Origin: Clostridiales bacterium UBA4821
GTDB taxonomy: Bacteria; Bacillota; Clostridia; Acetivibrionales; UBA4821
DNA length: 9,076 nt
Direction: 5' to 3'
Assembly (NCBI GenBank): GCA_002402315.1
Contig: DHFP01000077.1
Coordinates: 1-9,076 of the forward strand
Made by a program: the position numbers and the translations under genes. Within the stretch, counting starts at the first letter, position 1, and every line of letters starts with the position of its first letter. Shown one piece after another: positions 1 to 7,070 of this stretch. The notes beneath the pieces were generated by a model. That model ran no database searches, had not been told where the DNA came from, and saw nothing but the letters and a program-made list of their open reading frames with translations.

Positions 1-42
1 TTTTTACGCAGTCTGCCGTCCCCGCTTGCCTGTTAACTTTGC

Positions 43-999
43 TTATGCCATTTTAGGCTTTGCAGCTTTTTTCTTTTGAACCTCAGCCTTATTTGCTGCA
101 TTTTTCCACCATACCCATATAGGGCTTGCTATGAATATTGAGGAATACGCACCACTAACTAATCCTACAATCAGCGGCAAAGTAAATTCTTTAATGGACT
201 GAACTCCGTAAATATATCCGTATACATACAAGCTGACTACGCAAACCAAAACCGCCACAACTGTATTTATTGACCTGGTAAGTGTCTGCAGTATACTCTT
301 ATTGACAAGTTCTTCAGTTGTCATTTTCTTTAATATATTCTGGTTTTCTCTTATCCTGTCATAAATGATAATAGTATCGTTAATTGAGTATCCCAGTATA
401 GTTAAAACCGCCGCTATAAAGGATGAATTTACCGGAATCCTGAGTAATGAGTATACTGTAAACATGATAAATGCATCATGCAGTAATGCTATTACAGCAG
501 TAGTTCCTGCCGAGAATCCGGACATAACCCTGAATCTCCAAGCTATATACATTAATATCAGCACTGATGATACCAGCATTGCCATCAGGCCTTTGTTCCA
601 TATCTCCTTACCTATTACCGGTTCAACCTTCTGATTTTTCTCTGCAAGCTTTGTAATATCTTCTTTAAGCTGATACTTTTCCTTTAAAGCACTTAATATC
701 TTATTTGCATTCTCTGTTGAAAGCGGTGAAGTCTTTATTGACACTTTCTGCTGCTCTGCTCCAAGCTTTTGAACAACGGCGTCAACGTCTGCTGCTTTTT
801 TTACCAAATCGGCTATTTCACTGTTATCAAATTGTTGTCCAATATCAACTTCAATAATGTTTCCACCCTTGAAATCTATATCCATTACTACAGGGTCACC
901 GGTTTTCATTCCATGATATACAAAAGCACCTATTCCAACCAAAGTAATTATTATAGAAAATATTATACAGTACTTGCTAAACTTAATTATATTAGGCAT
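43..999 (-). CDS. secF: Protein translocase subunit SecF
   Basis: This is SecF, the partner of SecD in the SecDF complex, which uses the proton motive force to help pull proteins through SecYEG on the outer face of the membrane. The 318-residue length is normal for a stand-alone SecF. TM1 lies at about residues 9-29 and is followed by the family motif DFKGGNIIEV (42-51) at the start of the small extracytoplasmic P1 domain. Five further membrane segments lie at about 138-157, 163-183, 192-212, 243-265 and 272-298. The signature GYSINDTIIIYDRIREN (203-219) contains the conserved Asp208. The C-terminus is a short Lys/Ala-rich cytoplasmic tail. The ATG overlaps the secD stop by 8 bases (ATGCCTAA), and GGGGGTG sits 6 bases upstream inside secD, so the two are probably translationally coupled. 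No terminator is visible in the 42 bases left after the stop. Confidence 0.97.
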   Translation of the reverse strand: MPNIIKFSKYCIIFSIIITLVGIGAFVYHGMKTGDPVVMDIDFKGGNIIEVDIGQQFDNSEIADLVKKAADVDAVVQKLGAEQQKVSIKTSPLSTENANKILSALKEKYQLKEDITKLAEKNQKVEPVIGKEIWNKGLMAMLVSSVLILMYIAWRFRVMSGFSAGTTAVIALLHDAFIMFTVYSLLRIPVNSSFIAAVLTILGYSINDTIIIYDRIRENQNILKKMTTEELVNKSILQTLTRSINTVVAVLVCVVSLYVYGYIYGVQSIKEFTLPLIVGLVSGAYSSIFIASPIWVWWKNAANKAEVQKKKAAKPKMA

Positions 1000-2272
1000 T
1001 TACCGCACCCCCTTTATGTCCATACAGCCATCTTTGTCTTAACCCCAGCCCCATTGCCTGTATCAGCATATACCTTGTTAATGTAATAGCAGACACGAAG
1101 CTTAAGATAACTCCAAGAACAAGTGTTATTGCAAAGCCTCGTATAGGTCCTGTTCCAAGCAGATATAAAACAACTCCAACTATTACTGTAGTTAGATTTG
1201 CATCAAGTATGGTCGTAAATGCCCTTTTGAAACCCGTTTCTACTGCGCCTCTCAGTGTCTTGCCTGCTCTCAGTTCCTCTTTTAACCTCTCGAATATTAT
1301 TATATTAGCATCTACTGCCATTCCAATAGAAAGAATTATTCCTGCTATTCCGGGAAGTGTAAGTGCTATATAGTTTTTTAAGGCTGATAATATCAATATT
1401 GTCACCGCTGTATAGGCCATCAGTGATATGATTGCAACCAGTCCCGGAAGCCTGTACCATAACAGCATAAATACAGATATCAGTGCAAATGCGACTGCCC
1501 CAGCCATTAAGCTTATCTTCAACGCCTGCTGGCCAAGTGTCGGCCCGATCACGTCATGCTGGACATCCTTGAGCGCGAAAGGCAATGCACCGGCCCGTAT
1601 CTGTGCTGCAAGCACCTTTGCTGTTTCTGAGGTAAAACCACCCTCTATAAAGCCGCCCCCATCAATCCTTTCCCTTACAGACGGACTTGAAAGCATAACT
1701 TCATCAAGATATATGCTTATATAATTTTTATTCTGAGCTGCCAGCTTTGAAACCCTATCGGTAGCTTCAGCAAACTTCTTATTACCTTCAGGACTAAATT
1801 CCAGTTTTACTACCCACTGGTTCTGACCTAATCCAGTCTGCTCCTTGTCAGCTAAAGCGTTGACAACTTCATTTCCTTCAACTATTATTTTGCCGTCAGG
1901 GTCTTTAAACTGCAGCTTGGCTTTTACCGCAAGGTCATTAACTACCTTGCCTGCGTCTTTTACATCAGGTATCTCAACAACCAACCTCTTATTTGTTTGG
2001 TCAACAGTAGCACTTGCATCATAATAACCCATGCTGTCCAAACGTTTGCGAAGTACTTCCTTGGCCGTAGCCAACTGGCTGTCACTTATCTTATCTTTAT
2101 CAATCTCAGGCTGGTAAACAATATATAATCCACCTTTAAGATCCAGCCCCTGCTTTACATATTTTGCACCCAGAGAAGTTTTGTATATAGGTACTCCAAT
2201 GTAAGCAATATAAGCTAATATAGCTATTACAAGAGTTACAGCAAGAAATTTTGCCAGACTTATACCTCTCAT
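992..2272 (-). CDS. secD: Protein translocase subunit SecD
   Basis: This is SecD, which with SecF forms the accessory complex that drives late steps of Sec-dependent export. The protein has 426 residues, typical of the shorter Gram-positive stand-alone SecD. TM1 (about 7-29) is followed by GLDLKGGLYIVY (42-53), the D1 family motif. A large extracytoplasmic P1 region follows to about residue 245, then five membrane segments between about 250 and 403. The motif GMAVDANIIIFERLKEE (317-333) carries Asp321 and Arg329 at the positions tied to proton flow in the family. The ATG start has AGGAGGAA upstream, with GGAGG ending 10 bases before it. The gene has its own strong promoter and overlaps secF by 8 bases, so a secD-secF bicistron is expected. 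YajC is not in the window. Confidence 0.97.
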   Translation of the reverse strand: MRGISLAKFLAVTLVIAILAYIAYIGVPIYKTSLGAKYVKQGLDLKGGLYIVYQPEIDKDKISDSQLATAKEVLRKRLDSMGYYDASATVDQTNKRLVVEIPDVKDAGKVVNDLAVKAKLQFKDPDGKIIVEGNEVVNALADKEQTGLGQNQWVVKLEFSPEGNKKFAEATDRVSKLAAQNKNYISIYLDEVMLSSPSVRERIDGGGFIEGGFTSETAKVLAAQIRAGALPFALKDVQHDVIGPTLGQQALKISLMAGAVAFALISVFMLLWYRLPGLVAIISLMAYTAVTILILSALKNYIALTLPGIAGIILSIGMAVDANIIIFERLKEELRAGKTLRGAVETGFKRAFTTILDANLTTVIVGVVLYLLGTGPIRGFAITLVLGVILSFVSAITLTRYMLIQAMGLGLRQRWLYGHKGGAVNA

Positions 2273-2309
2273 ATATCAAATTCCTCCTTTTCTTTTTGCC
2301 ACATAGGCT

Positions 2310-2339
2310 ATTATATATCTCTCGCAAGAAACCCGTCAA
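2310..2339 (-). promoter_or_regulatory. Sigma-A-type promoter for secDF
   Basis: On the minus strand, TTGACG (2334-2339; 5 of 6 matches to TTGACA) is followed after 18 bases by a perfect TATAAT (2310-2315). Transcription would start near 2303, giving a leader of about 30 bases that contains the AGGAGGAA ribosome binding site of secD (2281-2288). It is the best promoter match in the window. It lies in the 93-base gap after the CNNM-family gene, which has no visible terminator, so read-through from upstream may add to secDF expression. Confidence 0.75.
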
Positions 2340-2365
2340 TACTTTTCAATATGTAAATTATTTAA

Positions 2366-3673
2366 CTATAGTTTGCATACTTTTACTTTAGTTATCCTCT
2401 TTTCTACAACTTCTTCAACCTTAAAAACCAATTTTTCATATTCTACTATTGGACGCTCATCATCGCCCGGTATTCTTCCTATTTGTCCAATTATAAATCC
2501 GCTTAATGTTTCATAATCATTAACCGGTAGTTCCACCTCGAAAAACTCCTTAACTTTTTCAAGATTAATTGAACCATTAAATATAAACGTATTTTCATCA
2601 ATTTTCTCAATTTCCTTCTCTTCCTCATCATATTCGTCAAATATATTCCCCACAATCTCTTCAATCAAGTCTTCAATTGTAACCAGTCCCGCAGTACCGC
2701 CATATTCATCTATTACTATTGCCATATGATTTTTGCTGAGCTGTAAGTCTTTAAAAAGCTCATCTGTTTTCTTGGAAATTGGAACAAAAAATGGTTTCCT
2801 AACCAATTCCCTGAGATTAAACTCCTTGGTAGATTGTACCCTGAGAAGCTGAAATAAGTCCTTTGCATAAAGTATACCAACAATATTATCTATATCTTCT
2901 TCATATACTGGTATCCTTGAGAACTGCTCAGCTACTACAATGTCTAATACTTCATCCAGACCGGCGTCAATGTTCAGTGCAATAATAGCAGTTCTATGAG
3001 TCATGATTCTTGATACTTGAGTATCATCAAACTCAAATATGTTATCTATCATTTCCTTCTCGGCTTCCCTTATTATGCCTTTTTCTTCTCCTACATCAAC
3101 CATCAGACGTATTTCTTCTTCCGTAATCTTATTATCGCTGTCATAGGGAGTTCCTCCAAAAACCTTAACCATAAAGTTTGTGGACAAAGTCAGCAGCCTT
3201 ATAAAAGGGGAAGTAATTCTTGAAATAATATCCAACGGAACTACCGAAAGCATTGATATCTGTTCTGATTTCTGCATGGCAAGCCTTTTTGGTACCAACT
3301 CACCAAAAACTAGAGTTATGTAAGACAGAATAACTATTACAATAGTAAACGATAAAGTGTATATTATACTGTCAGAAAGGGGAATACCTGTCCATTTTAA
3401 CGCACCAGCCAATTCATCTGAGAAGCTTTGAGCAGCTGATGCACTGGCAAGAAATCCGGCTAAAGTTATACCTACCTGGATTGTAGCCAGGAATTTGCTG
3501 GGCTCCTTTATCAGTTTTAATAACCTTTGAGCCTTTTTATTTCCTTCTTCGGCCATTTTTTTTACCTTATTTTCATTAAGCGATATAACCGCTATCTCTG
3601 AAGCTGCAAAAAAGGCATTTATGCCAACTAATATAAAAATAAATAATAATTGCAGTATAGTATTATTATCCAC
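2366..3673 (-). CDS. CNNM/CorC (HlyC/CorC) family membrane protein with CBS pair
   Basis: This is a membrane protein of the CNNM/CorC/HlyC group, older name hemolysin-like CBS protein; members are linked to Mg2+ efflux or divalent-cation homeostasis. I chose the GTG start at 3673 (435 residues). AGAGGAG lies upstream of it, with GGAG ending 10 bases before the GTG, whereas the longer TTG start at 3715 has no ribosome binding site. The DUF21 membrane domain spans about residues 1-185, with NAFFAASEIAVIS (19-31) in the first helix and GELVPKR (124-130) at the end of a later one. The acidic linker EEEIRLMVDVGEEKGI leads into a CBS pair (about 215-340) ending in EYGGTAGLVTIEDLIEEIVG. A CorC_HlyC C-terminal domain (about 355-433) follows. 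All domains look intact. The cation it moves, and whether it is a transporter, cannot be settled from sequence. It sits alone between a structured intergenic element and secDF. Confidence 0.9.
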   Translation of the reverse strand: MDNNTILQLLFIFILVGINAFFAASEIAVISLNENKVKKMAEEGNKKAQRLLKLIKEPSKFLATIQVGITLAGFLASASAAQSFSDELAGALKWTGIPLSDSIIYTLSFTIVIVILSYITLVFGELVPKRLAMQKSEQISMLSVVPLDIISRITSPFIRLLTLSTNFMVKVFGGTPYDSDNKITEEEIRLMVDVGEEKGIIREAEKEMIDNIFEFDDTQVSRIMTHRTAIIALNIDAGLDEVLDIVVAEQFSRIPVYEEDIDNIVGILYAKDLFQLLRVQSTKEFNLRELVRKPFFVPISKKTDELFKDLQLSKNHMAIVIDEYGGTAGLVTIEDLIEEIVGNIFDEYDEEEKEIEKIDENTFIFNGSINLEKVKEFFEVELPVNDYETLSGFIIGQIGRIPGDDERPIVEYEKLVFKVEEVVEKRITKVKVCKL

Positions 3674-3683
3674 GGTTTTAATT

Positions 3684-3690
3684 CTCCTCT
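3684..3690 (-). promoter_or_regulatory. Ribosome binding site deciding the GTG start
   Basis: Minus-strand AGAGGAG lies 10 bases before the GTG at 3673. The only longer in-frame option is a TTG at 3715, preceded by ATAACAACA with no Shine-Dalgarno sequence. The protein from GTG also begins directly in the first membrane helix, as is usual for the family. Confidence 0.7.
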
Positions 3691-3740
3691 CACCTAAATG
3701 CAGACCTATGGCCAATGTTGTTATAAGATACGCATATTAA

Positions 3741-3893
3741 AATTAGATAGTAAGCATCTTTCAGAGTAGCGACCCTCCCAACCTCCCTAACAGGGAGCGA
3801 AAAGCAGCTCTCTGAAGTAATCCCTTCGAAGACACCTAATATTTTTTCTTATCGCTCCTTTTTAGGGGGGACAGGGGGGGTGCTAATCTAATT
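3741..3893. repeat. Imperfect inverted-repeat element, MITE-like or structured RNA
   Basis: This 153-base element fills most of the gap upstream of the CNNM-family gene. Its ends are inverted: AATTAGAT (3741-3748) matches ATCTAATT (3886-3893), and AGCA (3753-3756) matches TGCT (3881-3884). Inside, CCCTCCC (3773-3779) can pair with G7 (3874-3880), CCTCCC (3782-3787) with G6 (3865-3870), and GGAGCGA (3794-3800) with TCGCTCC (3852-3858), which makes one long hairpin. A competing set pairs TTCAGAG (3760-3766) with CTCTGAA (3810-3816), AGC (3768-3770) with GCT (3807-3809), and CTCCCT (3783-3788) with AGGGAG (3792-3797). It has no coding capacity and no clear target-site duplication. Two readings remain: a small non-autonomous repeat, or a structured leader of the downstream gene. 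It matches no riboswitch class I could recall. Confidence 0.55.
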
Positions 3894-3952
3894 ACCCTCT
3901 ATATATAATAAGTTATCAGACAGATTTTTAAAAGCATATTTTCAATTTATTA

Positions 3953-3994
3953 TAAGCAAGCATCCCCCCCCGCTGTGCAGGGGATGCTTGCTTA
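3953..3994 (-). terminator. Terminator hairpin of the chemosensory operon
   Basis: A perfect 15-bp stem (3953-3967 with 3980-3994) encloses a 12-base loop and begins 3 bases after the STAS gene's stop codon. The stem contains a CCCC/GGGG block at its top. The U-tract is weak on the minus strand: the 3' arm ends GCTTGCTTA and is followed by TAATAAATTG. It may therefore be an imperfect intrinsic terminator or an mRNA 3'-end-protecting hairpin. It separates the chemosensory operon from the CNNM-family gene. Confidence 0.65.
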
Positions 3995-3997
3995 ACT

Positions 3998-4330
3998 TTA
4001 TCTATTCTTCTCCAACGCTTCCTTTTCACTCTTATATATCTCAATGATGGTGTCCATCTTGGTTATTTCAAAAAGTTTCTTGACATCTGGTACAAGATTG
4101 CATATAATTAACTTTTTCTTTTCCTTCTTAATTTTCTGGAATGATTCAACAATATATCCAAATCCAATACTATTAATGTAGGTACAGCTGCCTAGGTTTA
4201 AGACATAGACTCTAAATTCACCTTGCACCTTCTCCTGAATTTCCTTCTTTACTTCTTCCATATTTACGTAAGTAATCTCGCCTAAGACCTTTATTACACA
4301 TATATCTCCTTCAGCCCTTACCTCAAACAT
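3998..4330 (-). CDS. STAS-domain protein, anti-sigma-factor-antagonist-like
   Basis: This is a single-domain STAS protein of 110 residues, the fold of SpoIIAA/RsbV-type anti-sigma factor antagonists, which switch partners when phosphorylated on a serine. The ATG at 4330 is chosen because AAGGAG lies 8 bases upstream; an in-frame ATG at 4366, overlapping the cheA stop as ATGA, has no ribosome binding site and would add 12 residues. The segment NLGSCTYINSIGFGYIVESF (45-64) matches the STAS phospho-site region, with Ser54 where SpoIIAA-like proteins have their phosphorylated Ser. The usual preceding Asp is Asn53 here. The start MFEVRAEGDICVIKVLGEIT gives the first strands, and KKLIICNLVPDVKKLFEITK (72-91) the later strand and helix. 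It is the last gene of the operon, about 32 bases after cheA. No partner kinase (RsbW/SpoIIAB type), phosphatase (RsbU/SpoIIE type) or sigma factor is nearby. Its target is unknown. Confidence 0.85.
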   Translation of the reverse strand: MFEVRAEGDICVIKVLGEITYVNMEEVKKEIQEKVQGEFRVYVLNLGSCTYINSIGFGYIVESFQKIKKEKKKLIICNLVPDVKKLFEITKMDTIIEIYKSEKEALEKNR

Positions 4331-4338
4331 TTCTTCAA

Positions 4339-4344
4339 CTCCTT
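4339..4344 (-). promoter_or_regulatory. Ribosome binding site deciding the STAS gene start
   Basis: Minus-strand AAGGAG ends 8 bases before the ATG at 4330. The alternative ATG at 4366 follows an AT-rich stretch inside the end of cheA with no Shine-Dalgarno sequence. The shorter product also begins at the expected first beta strand of a STAS domain. Confidence 0.7.
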
Positions 4345-4362
4345 CTGCACAATCTTGACTCA

Positions 4363-6426
4363 TCATTTATGATATTTTAAATTCTTTAAAATCCCTGGTA
4401 TGTCAAGTACCAGAGCAAAGCTCCCATCTCCCAGTATAGTTGCTCCGGATAAACCTTTTATATCTCCAAATAGTTTTCCTTTGCCAAGGTATTCCCCTAA
4501 TGATTTTATTACTACCTGCTGTTCTCCAATCAGTCTCTCTACAAGTAAACATAAACGCTTCTCTGAGAATGCCAATACCACTGCAAAGCACTTATCCGAT
4601 TTCTGCTTTACCGGTACTTCAAAATATTTGTCAAGTCTTACTACAGGTATCACCATATCTCTCCATGAGAACATTTCTTTATCTTTTACATGCTTTATCT
4701 GTTCTTCTAGTTCTTTCTTGCCTAGTCTTAACGTCTCTATTACTGATATCAGTGGAACAGCAAACTTATTATTTCCCTGCTTAATCAACAACGCTTGAAT
4801 TATAGCAAGTGTAAGCGGCAGTTTAAGTATAACTTTTGTTCCCGCATCTTTTTCTGTATTTATATCTATTTTTCCGTTTAATTTCTCTATATTTGTCTTA
4901 ACTACATCCATACCTACCCCTCTACCTGATATTTCACTTACCACTTGTGAGGTAGAAAATCCGGACATAAATAGGTAATCAAGTATCTCATTTTCACTCT
5001 GTCTCTGCAATTTTTCCATTGATGCCAGGCCTTTTTCAATTGCTTTTTGTTTTACTGCTTCTATATCTATTCCCCGCCCGTCATCCGATACTTCTATCAC
5101 CACATGATTTTCTTCCTGTCTTGCCTTTAAAGAGATGTTTGCTGTAGGACTTTTACCTTTTAGTAATCTTTCCTCCCGTGTTTCAATTCCATGGTCAACT
5201 GAATTTCTCAGAAGGTGTACTATTGGGTCAACAATTTCCTCGATTATGCTTCTGTCTAACTCCGTTTCTTTTCCTTCACTTGTGAAGTTTATTTCTTTCC
5301 CTGACCTATGCGCAAGATCCCTGATCATTCTTGGAAACCTGTCAAATATATTTTCCATAGTATACATTCTTACAGACATTATTGATTCCTGTATTTCATC
5401 TCCTATAAAGTCCAGGTGCGGCATAGCTGCAAGGAGATCCTGTACATCTTTGTCATTATTATACTTATATCTTAATTTTGTGCTGATTTGCATCAGCCTT
5501 TCTTTATCTATCACCAGTTCTCCGGCTAACGACATTAGTTTATCTAATTTCCTGATATCAACCCTTATAGTACTTCTTTTTTCTTGTCTGAAATCGCTAT
5601 TATCTTTTACGTTGCTGCTTACTCTTAGTTCTAATCCTTCCTGATTCTCTATAAGGCTTCCATCATCGCCTTCCTGATAAAAATAGTTGGTTATAATTAC
5701 CTTTTCTATTTCATTTACCACTTCAATTTGCTCTTTAACTAGTTCTTTATCCTCTGAACTTAGCAGTACAAGAGATAAAGTTTTTCCGAATTCGTTATCA
5801 GGTAATGATTCATAGTCTTCTGGGCTAATTCTTAATACCTGCCCTATACCCTTAAGGTTATTGACGATTAAGAATGCCTTTATGGCTTTCATTACAGCAT
5901 CTTCTTCAATTACTATCTTGATTATATATACCTGTTCTCCTCTTCTTATTGCATCATCTATAATTTTCTTATCTTGTTTGCTGATTTTAAATTCCCCGGT
6001 AAAATCTTTAATCTTTCTTTTCGAATCAGCTTTAATTTCATCAGTAAGCTGCTCAATCTTGTCTATCAACGGCTGAGGATTAAATTTATTGCTTTCCTTC
6101 TGATCTTGTACGGAATCTTTCATAGCCTTTATCATATCCAGGCTTCTGAAAAGAATATCTACTGTTTCAGTAGTCATTTTAATCTCTTTGTCTTTAATTT
6201 TCTGAAGCAAGCTTTCCAGTGAATGAGTAAGTTTCGTCATGTTTTGAAAACCCATGAGAGACGATGAGCCCTTTAGTGAATGTGCCATTCGGAATACCTC
6301 TTCCAATGCCTCTTCATCCTGTGAGTCTTTTTCAAGTTTTAGTATTTCCTGCTCTATTATTTCCAACTGCTCTGTTGACTCTTCTACAAAGGTTCCAAAA
6401 AGTCTGTCAAAGTCTAATTGATTCAT
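4363..6426 (-). CDS. cheA: Chemotaxis-type histidine kinase CheA
   Basis: This is CheA, the cytoplasmic kinase that docks on receptor-CheW arrays and passes phosphate from His to a response regulator. It has 687 residues and all five domains. P1 (Hpt) has its phosphorylation site in MAHSLKGSS, His49. A P2-like regulator-docking domain lies at about 145-250 (YIIKIVIEEDAVMKAIKAF). P3 dimerisation spans about 285-350 (IRVDIRKLDKLMSLAGELV). P4 ATPase spans about 355-535, with an N box around HLLRNSVDHG (404-413), G1 DDGRG (448-452), an F-box-like region DYLFMSGFSTS (483-493) and G2 SGRGVGM (500-506). The CheW-like P5 spans about 541-683. No receiver domain is fused. The ATG has AAGGTGA about 5 bases upstream. 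The gene lies 38 bases after cheW, and its stop overlaps an unlikely ATG of the next gene. All catalytic motifs look intact. Confidence 0.96.
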   Translation of the reverse strand: MNQLDFDRLFGTFVEESTEQLEIIEQEILKLEKDSQDEEALEEVFRMAHSLKGSSSLMGFQNMTKLTHSLESLLQKIKDKEIKMTTETVDILFRSLDMIKAMKDSVQDQKESNKFNPQPLIDKIEQLTDEIKADSKRKIKDFTGEFKISKQDKKIIDDAIRRGEQVYIIKIVIEEDAVMKAIKAFLIVNNLKGIGQVLRISPEDYESLPDNEFGKTLSLVLLSSEDKELVKEQIEVVNEIEKVIITNYFYQEGDDGSLIENQEGLELRVSSNVKDNSDFRQEKRSTIRVDIRKLDKLMSLAGELVIDKERLMQISTKLRYKYNNDKDVQDLLAAMPHLDFIGDEIQESIMSVRMYTMENIFDRFPRMIRDLAHRSGKEINFTSEGKETELDRSIIEEIVDPIVHLLRNSVDHGIETREERLLKGKSPTANISLKARQEENHVVIEVSDDGRGIDIEAVKQKAIEKGLASMEKLQRQSENEILDYLFMSGFSTSQVVSEISGRGVGMDVVKTNIEKLNGKIDINTEKDAGTKVILKLPLTLAIIQALLIKQGNNKFAVPLISVIETLRLGKKELEEQIKHVKDKEMFSWRDMVIPVVRLDKYFEVPVKQKSDKCFAVVLAFSEKRLCLLVERLIGEQQVVIKSLGEYLGKGKLFGDIKGLSGATILGDGSFALVLDIPGILKNLKYHK

Positions 6427-6464
6427 TCTTTCACCTTACCCCTGTTTGGTCTTTTAAATAATAT

Positions 6465-7049
6465 TTACTCATCAGTTGTGAGAATTTCATTAATGTTTAA
6501 TAAGAGAATAATTCTGTTTTCTACCTTTGCCACCCCCGTAAGATATCTTGTGCTTATATCTGTGATTTCATCAGGAGGCAGACTTATACTGCTTTCAGTA
6601 ATATCAACCACCTCACTTACTCCGTCTACAAGAAGCCCTATCACCTTATTTTCCAGCTTAACTATTATGATTCTTGTCCTCTTATCTATTTCTTTTTGCT
6701 CTATACCGAGTTTTTTTCTAAGGTTTATTACAGGTACAGCTTCTCCTCTTAAGTTTATTATACCCTCAACAAATTCCGGAGCTTTAGGTACAGGACTTAT
6801 GACTATTTCCTTTAGCCTTTCCATTTCATACACCTGAATTATATCTATTGCATACTGCTGATTATCCAGCTCGAATACAACGACTTGTTTCTCCGGTTGG
6901 TAATGCTCCTCTTTACTTTCTTCGTCATTCTGAGCTTCCTGTCTTTGCTCCCCTTCTATTTCATGTTTGTTTATATCCTCATACTTTTTTTCTTCATGCT
7001 GTTTTTCTAATTCGGCCTGGTTTTCTTGAATTTTTTTTCCTTTTTTCAT
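6465..7049 (-). CDS. cheW: CheW adaptor with charged N-terminal extension
   Basis: CheW couples chemoreceptors to CheA in the cytoplasm. The CheW/SH3-like domain spans about residues 55-192 of 194, beginning QVVVFELDNQQYAIDI and including GIINLRGEAVPVINLRKKLG (96-115), with Arg101 in the NLRG receptor/kinase contact motif. Residues 1-54 form an extra, strongly hydrophilic segment with 15 Glu, 10 Lys and 7 Gln and almost no hydrophobic residues, probably disordered or a charged helix. Classical CheW proteins of about 140-165 residues lack it. The extension is probably translated: GGGGTG stands about 7 bases before this ATG, and no later Met occurs before the CheW domain. The gene begins 21 bases after the receptor gene and precedes cheA by 38 bases, fitting one operon and a dedicated array. 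Confidence 0.93.
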   Translation of the reverse strand: MKKGKKIQENQAELEKQHEEKKYEDINKHEIEGEQRQEAQNDEESKEEHYQPEKQVVVFELDNQQYAIDIIQVYEMERLKEIVISPVPKAPEFVEGIINLRGEAVPVINLRKKLGIEQKEIDKRTRIIIVKLENKVIGLLVDGVSEVVDITESSISLPPDEITDISTRYLTGVAKVENRIILLLNINEILTTDE

Positions 7050-7070
7050 GGTTTACACCCCGTACTTATT

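Noticed and set aside
1..42. Terminator after secF.
   Set aside because: No stem with a usable loop is visible, and the T5 run at the window edge reads as A5 on the transcribed strand. Any terminator lies outside.
3674..3715. Longer CNNM-family protein starting at TTG 3715.
   Set aside because: It has no Shine-Dalgarno sequence, and the added 14 residues precede the expected first membrane helix. GTG 3673 has AGAGGAG upstream.
3741..3893. Possible T-box, M-box (Mg2+) or yybP-ykoY (Mn2+) riboswitch before the CNNM-family gene, suggested by minus-strand AGAGAGC and TTAGGTG fragments.
   Set aside because: The T-box signature (GGTGGNACCGCG type), the M-box core and the yybP-ykoY conserved loops are all absent. 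Only short fragments match.
3898..3945. Promoter for the CNNM-family gene (TATTAT-like -10 near 3903-3910 on the minus strand).
   Set aside because: The matching -35 (TTTTAA) is only 3 of 6 in a very AT-rich stretch, too weak to list.
4331..4366. Longer STAS protein starting at ATG 4366, overlapping the cheA stop as ATGA.
   Set aside because: The overlap looks like translational coupling, but no ribosome binding site precedes it. ATG 4330 has AAGGAG at 8 bases.
5135..5644. Long plus-strand open frame opposite cheA, and a similar one at 7117-7728 opposite the receptor gene.
   Set aside because: Both are antisense shadows of well-recognised genes, with low-complexity Ser/Leu-rich translations, no family resemblance and no convincing ribosome binding site.
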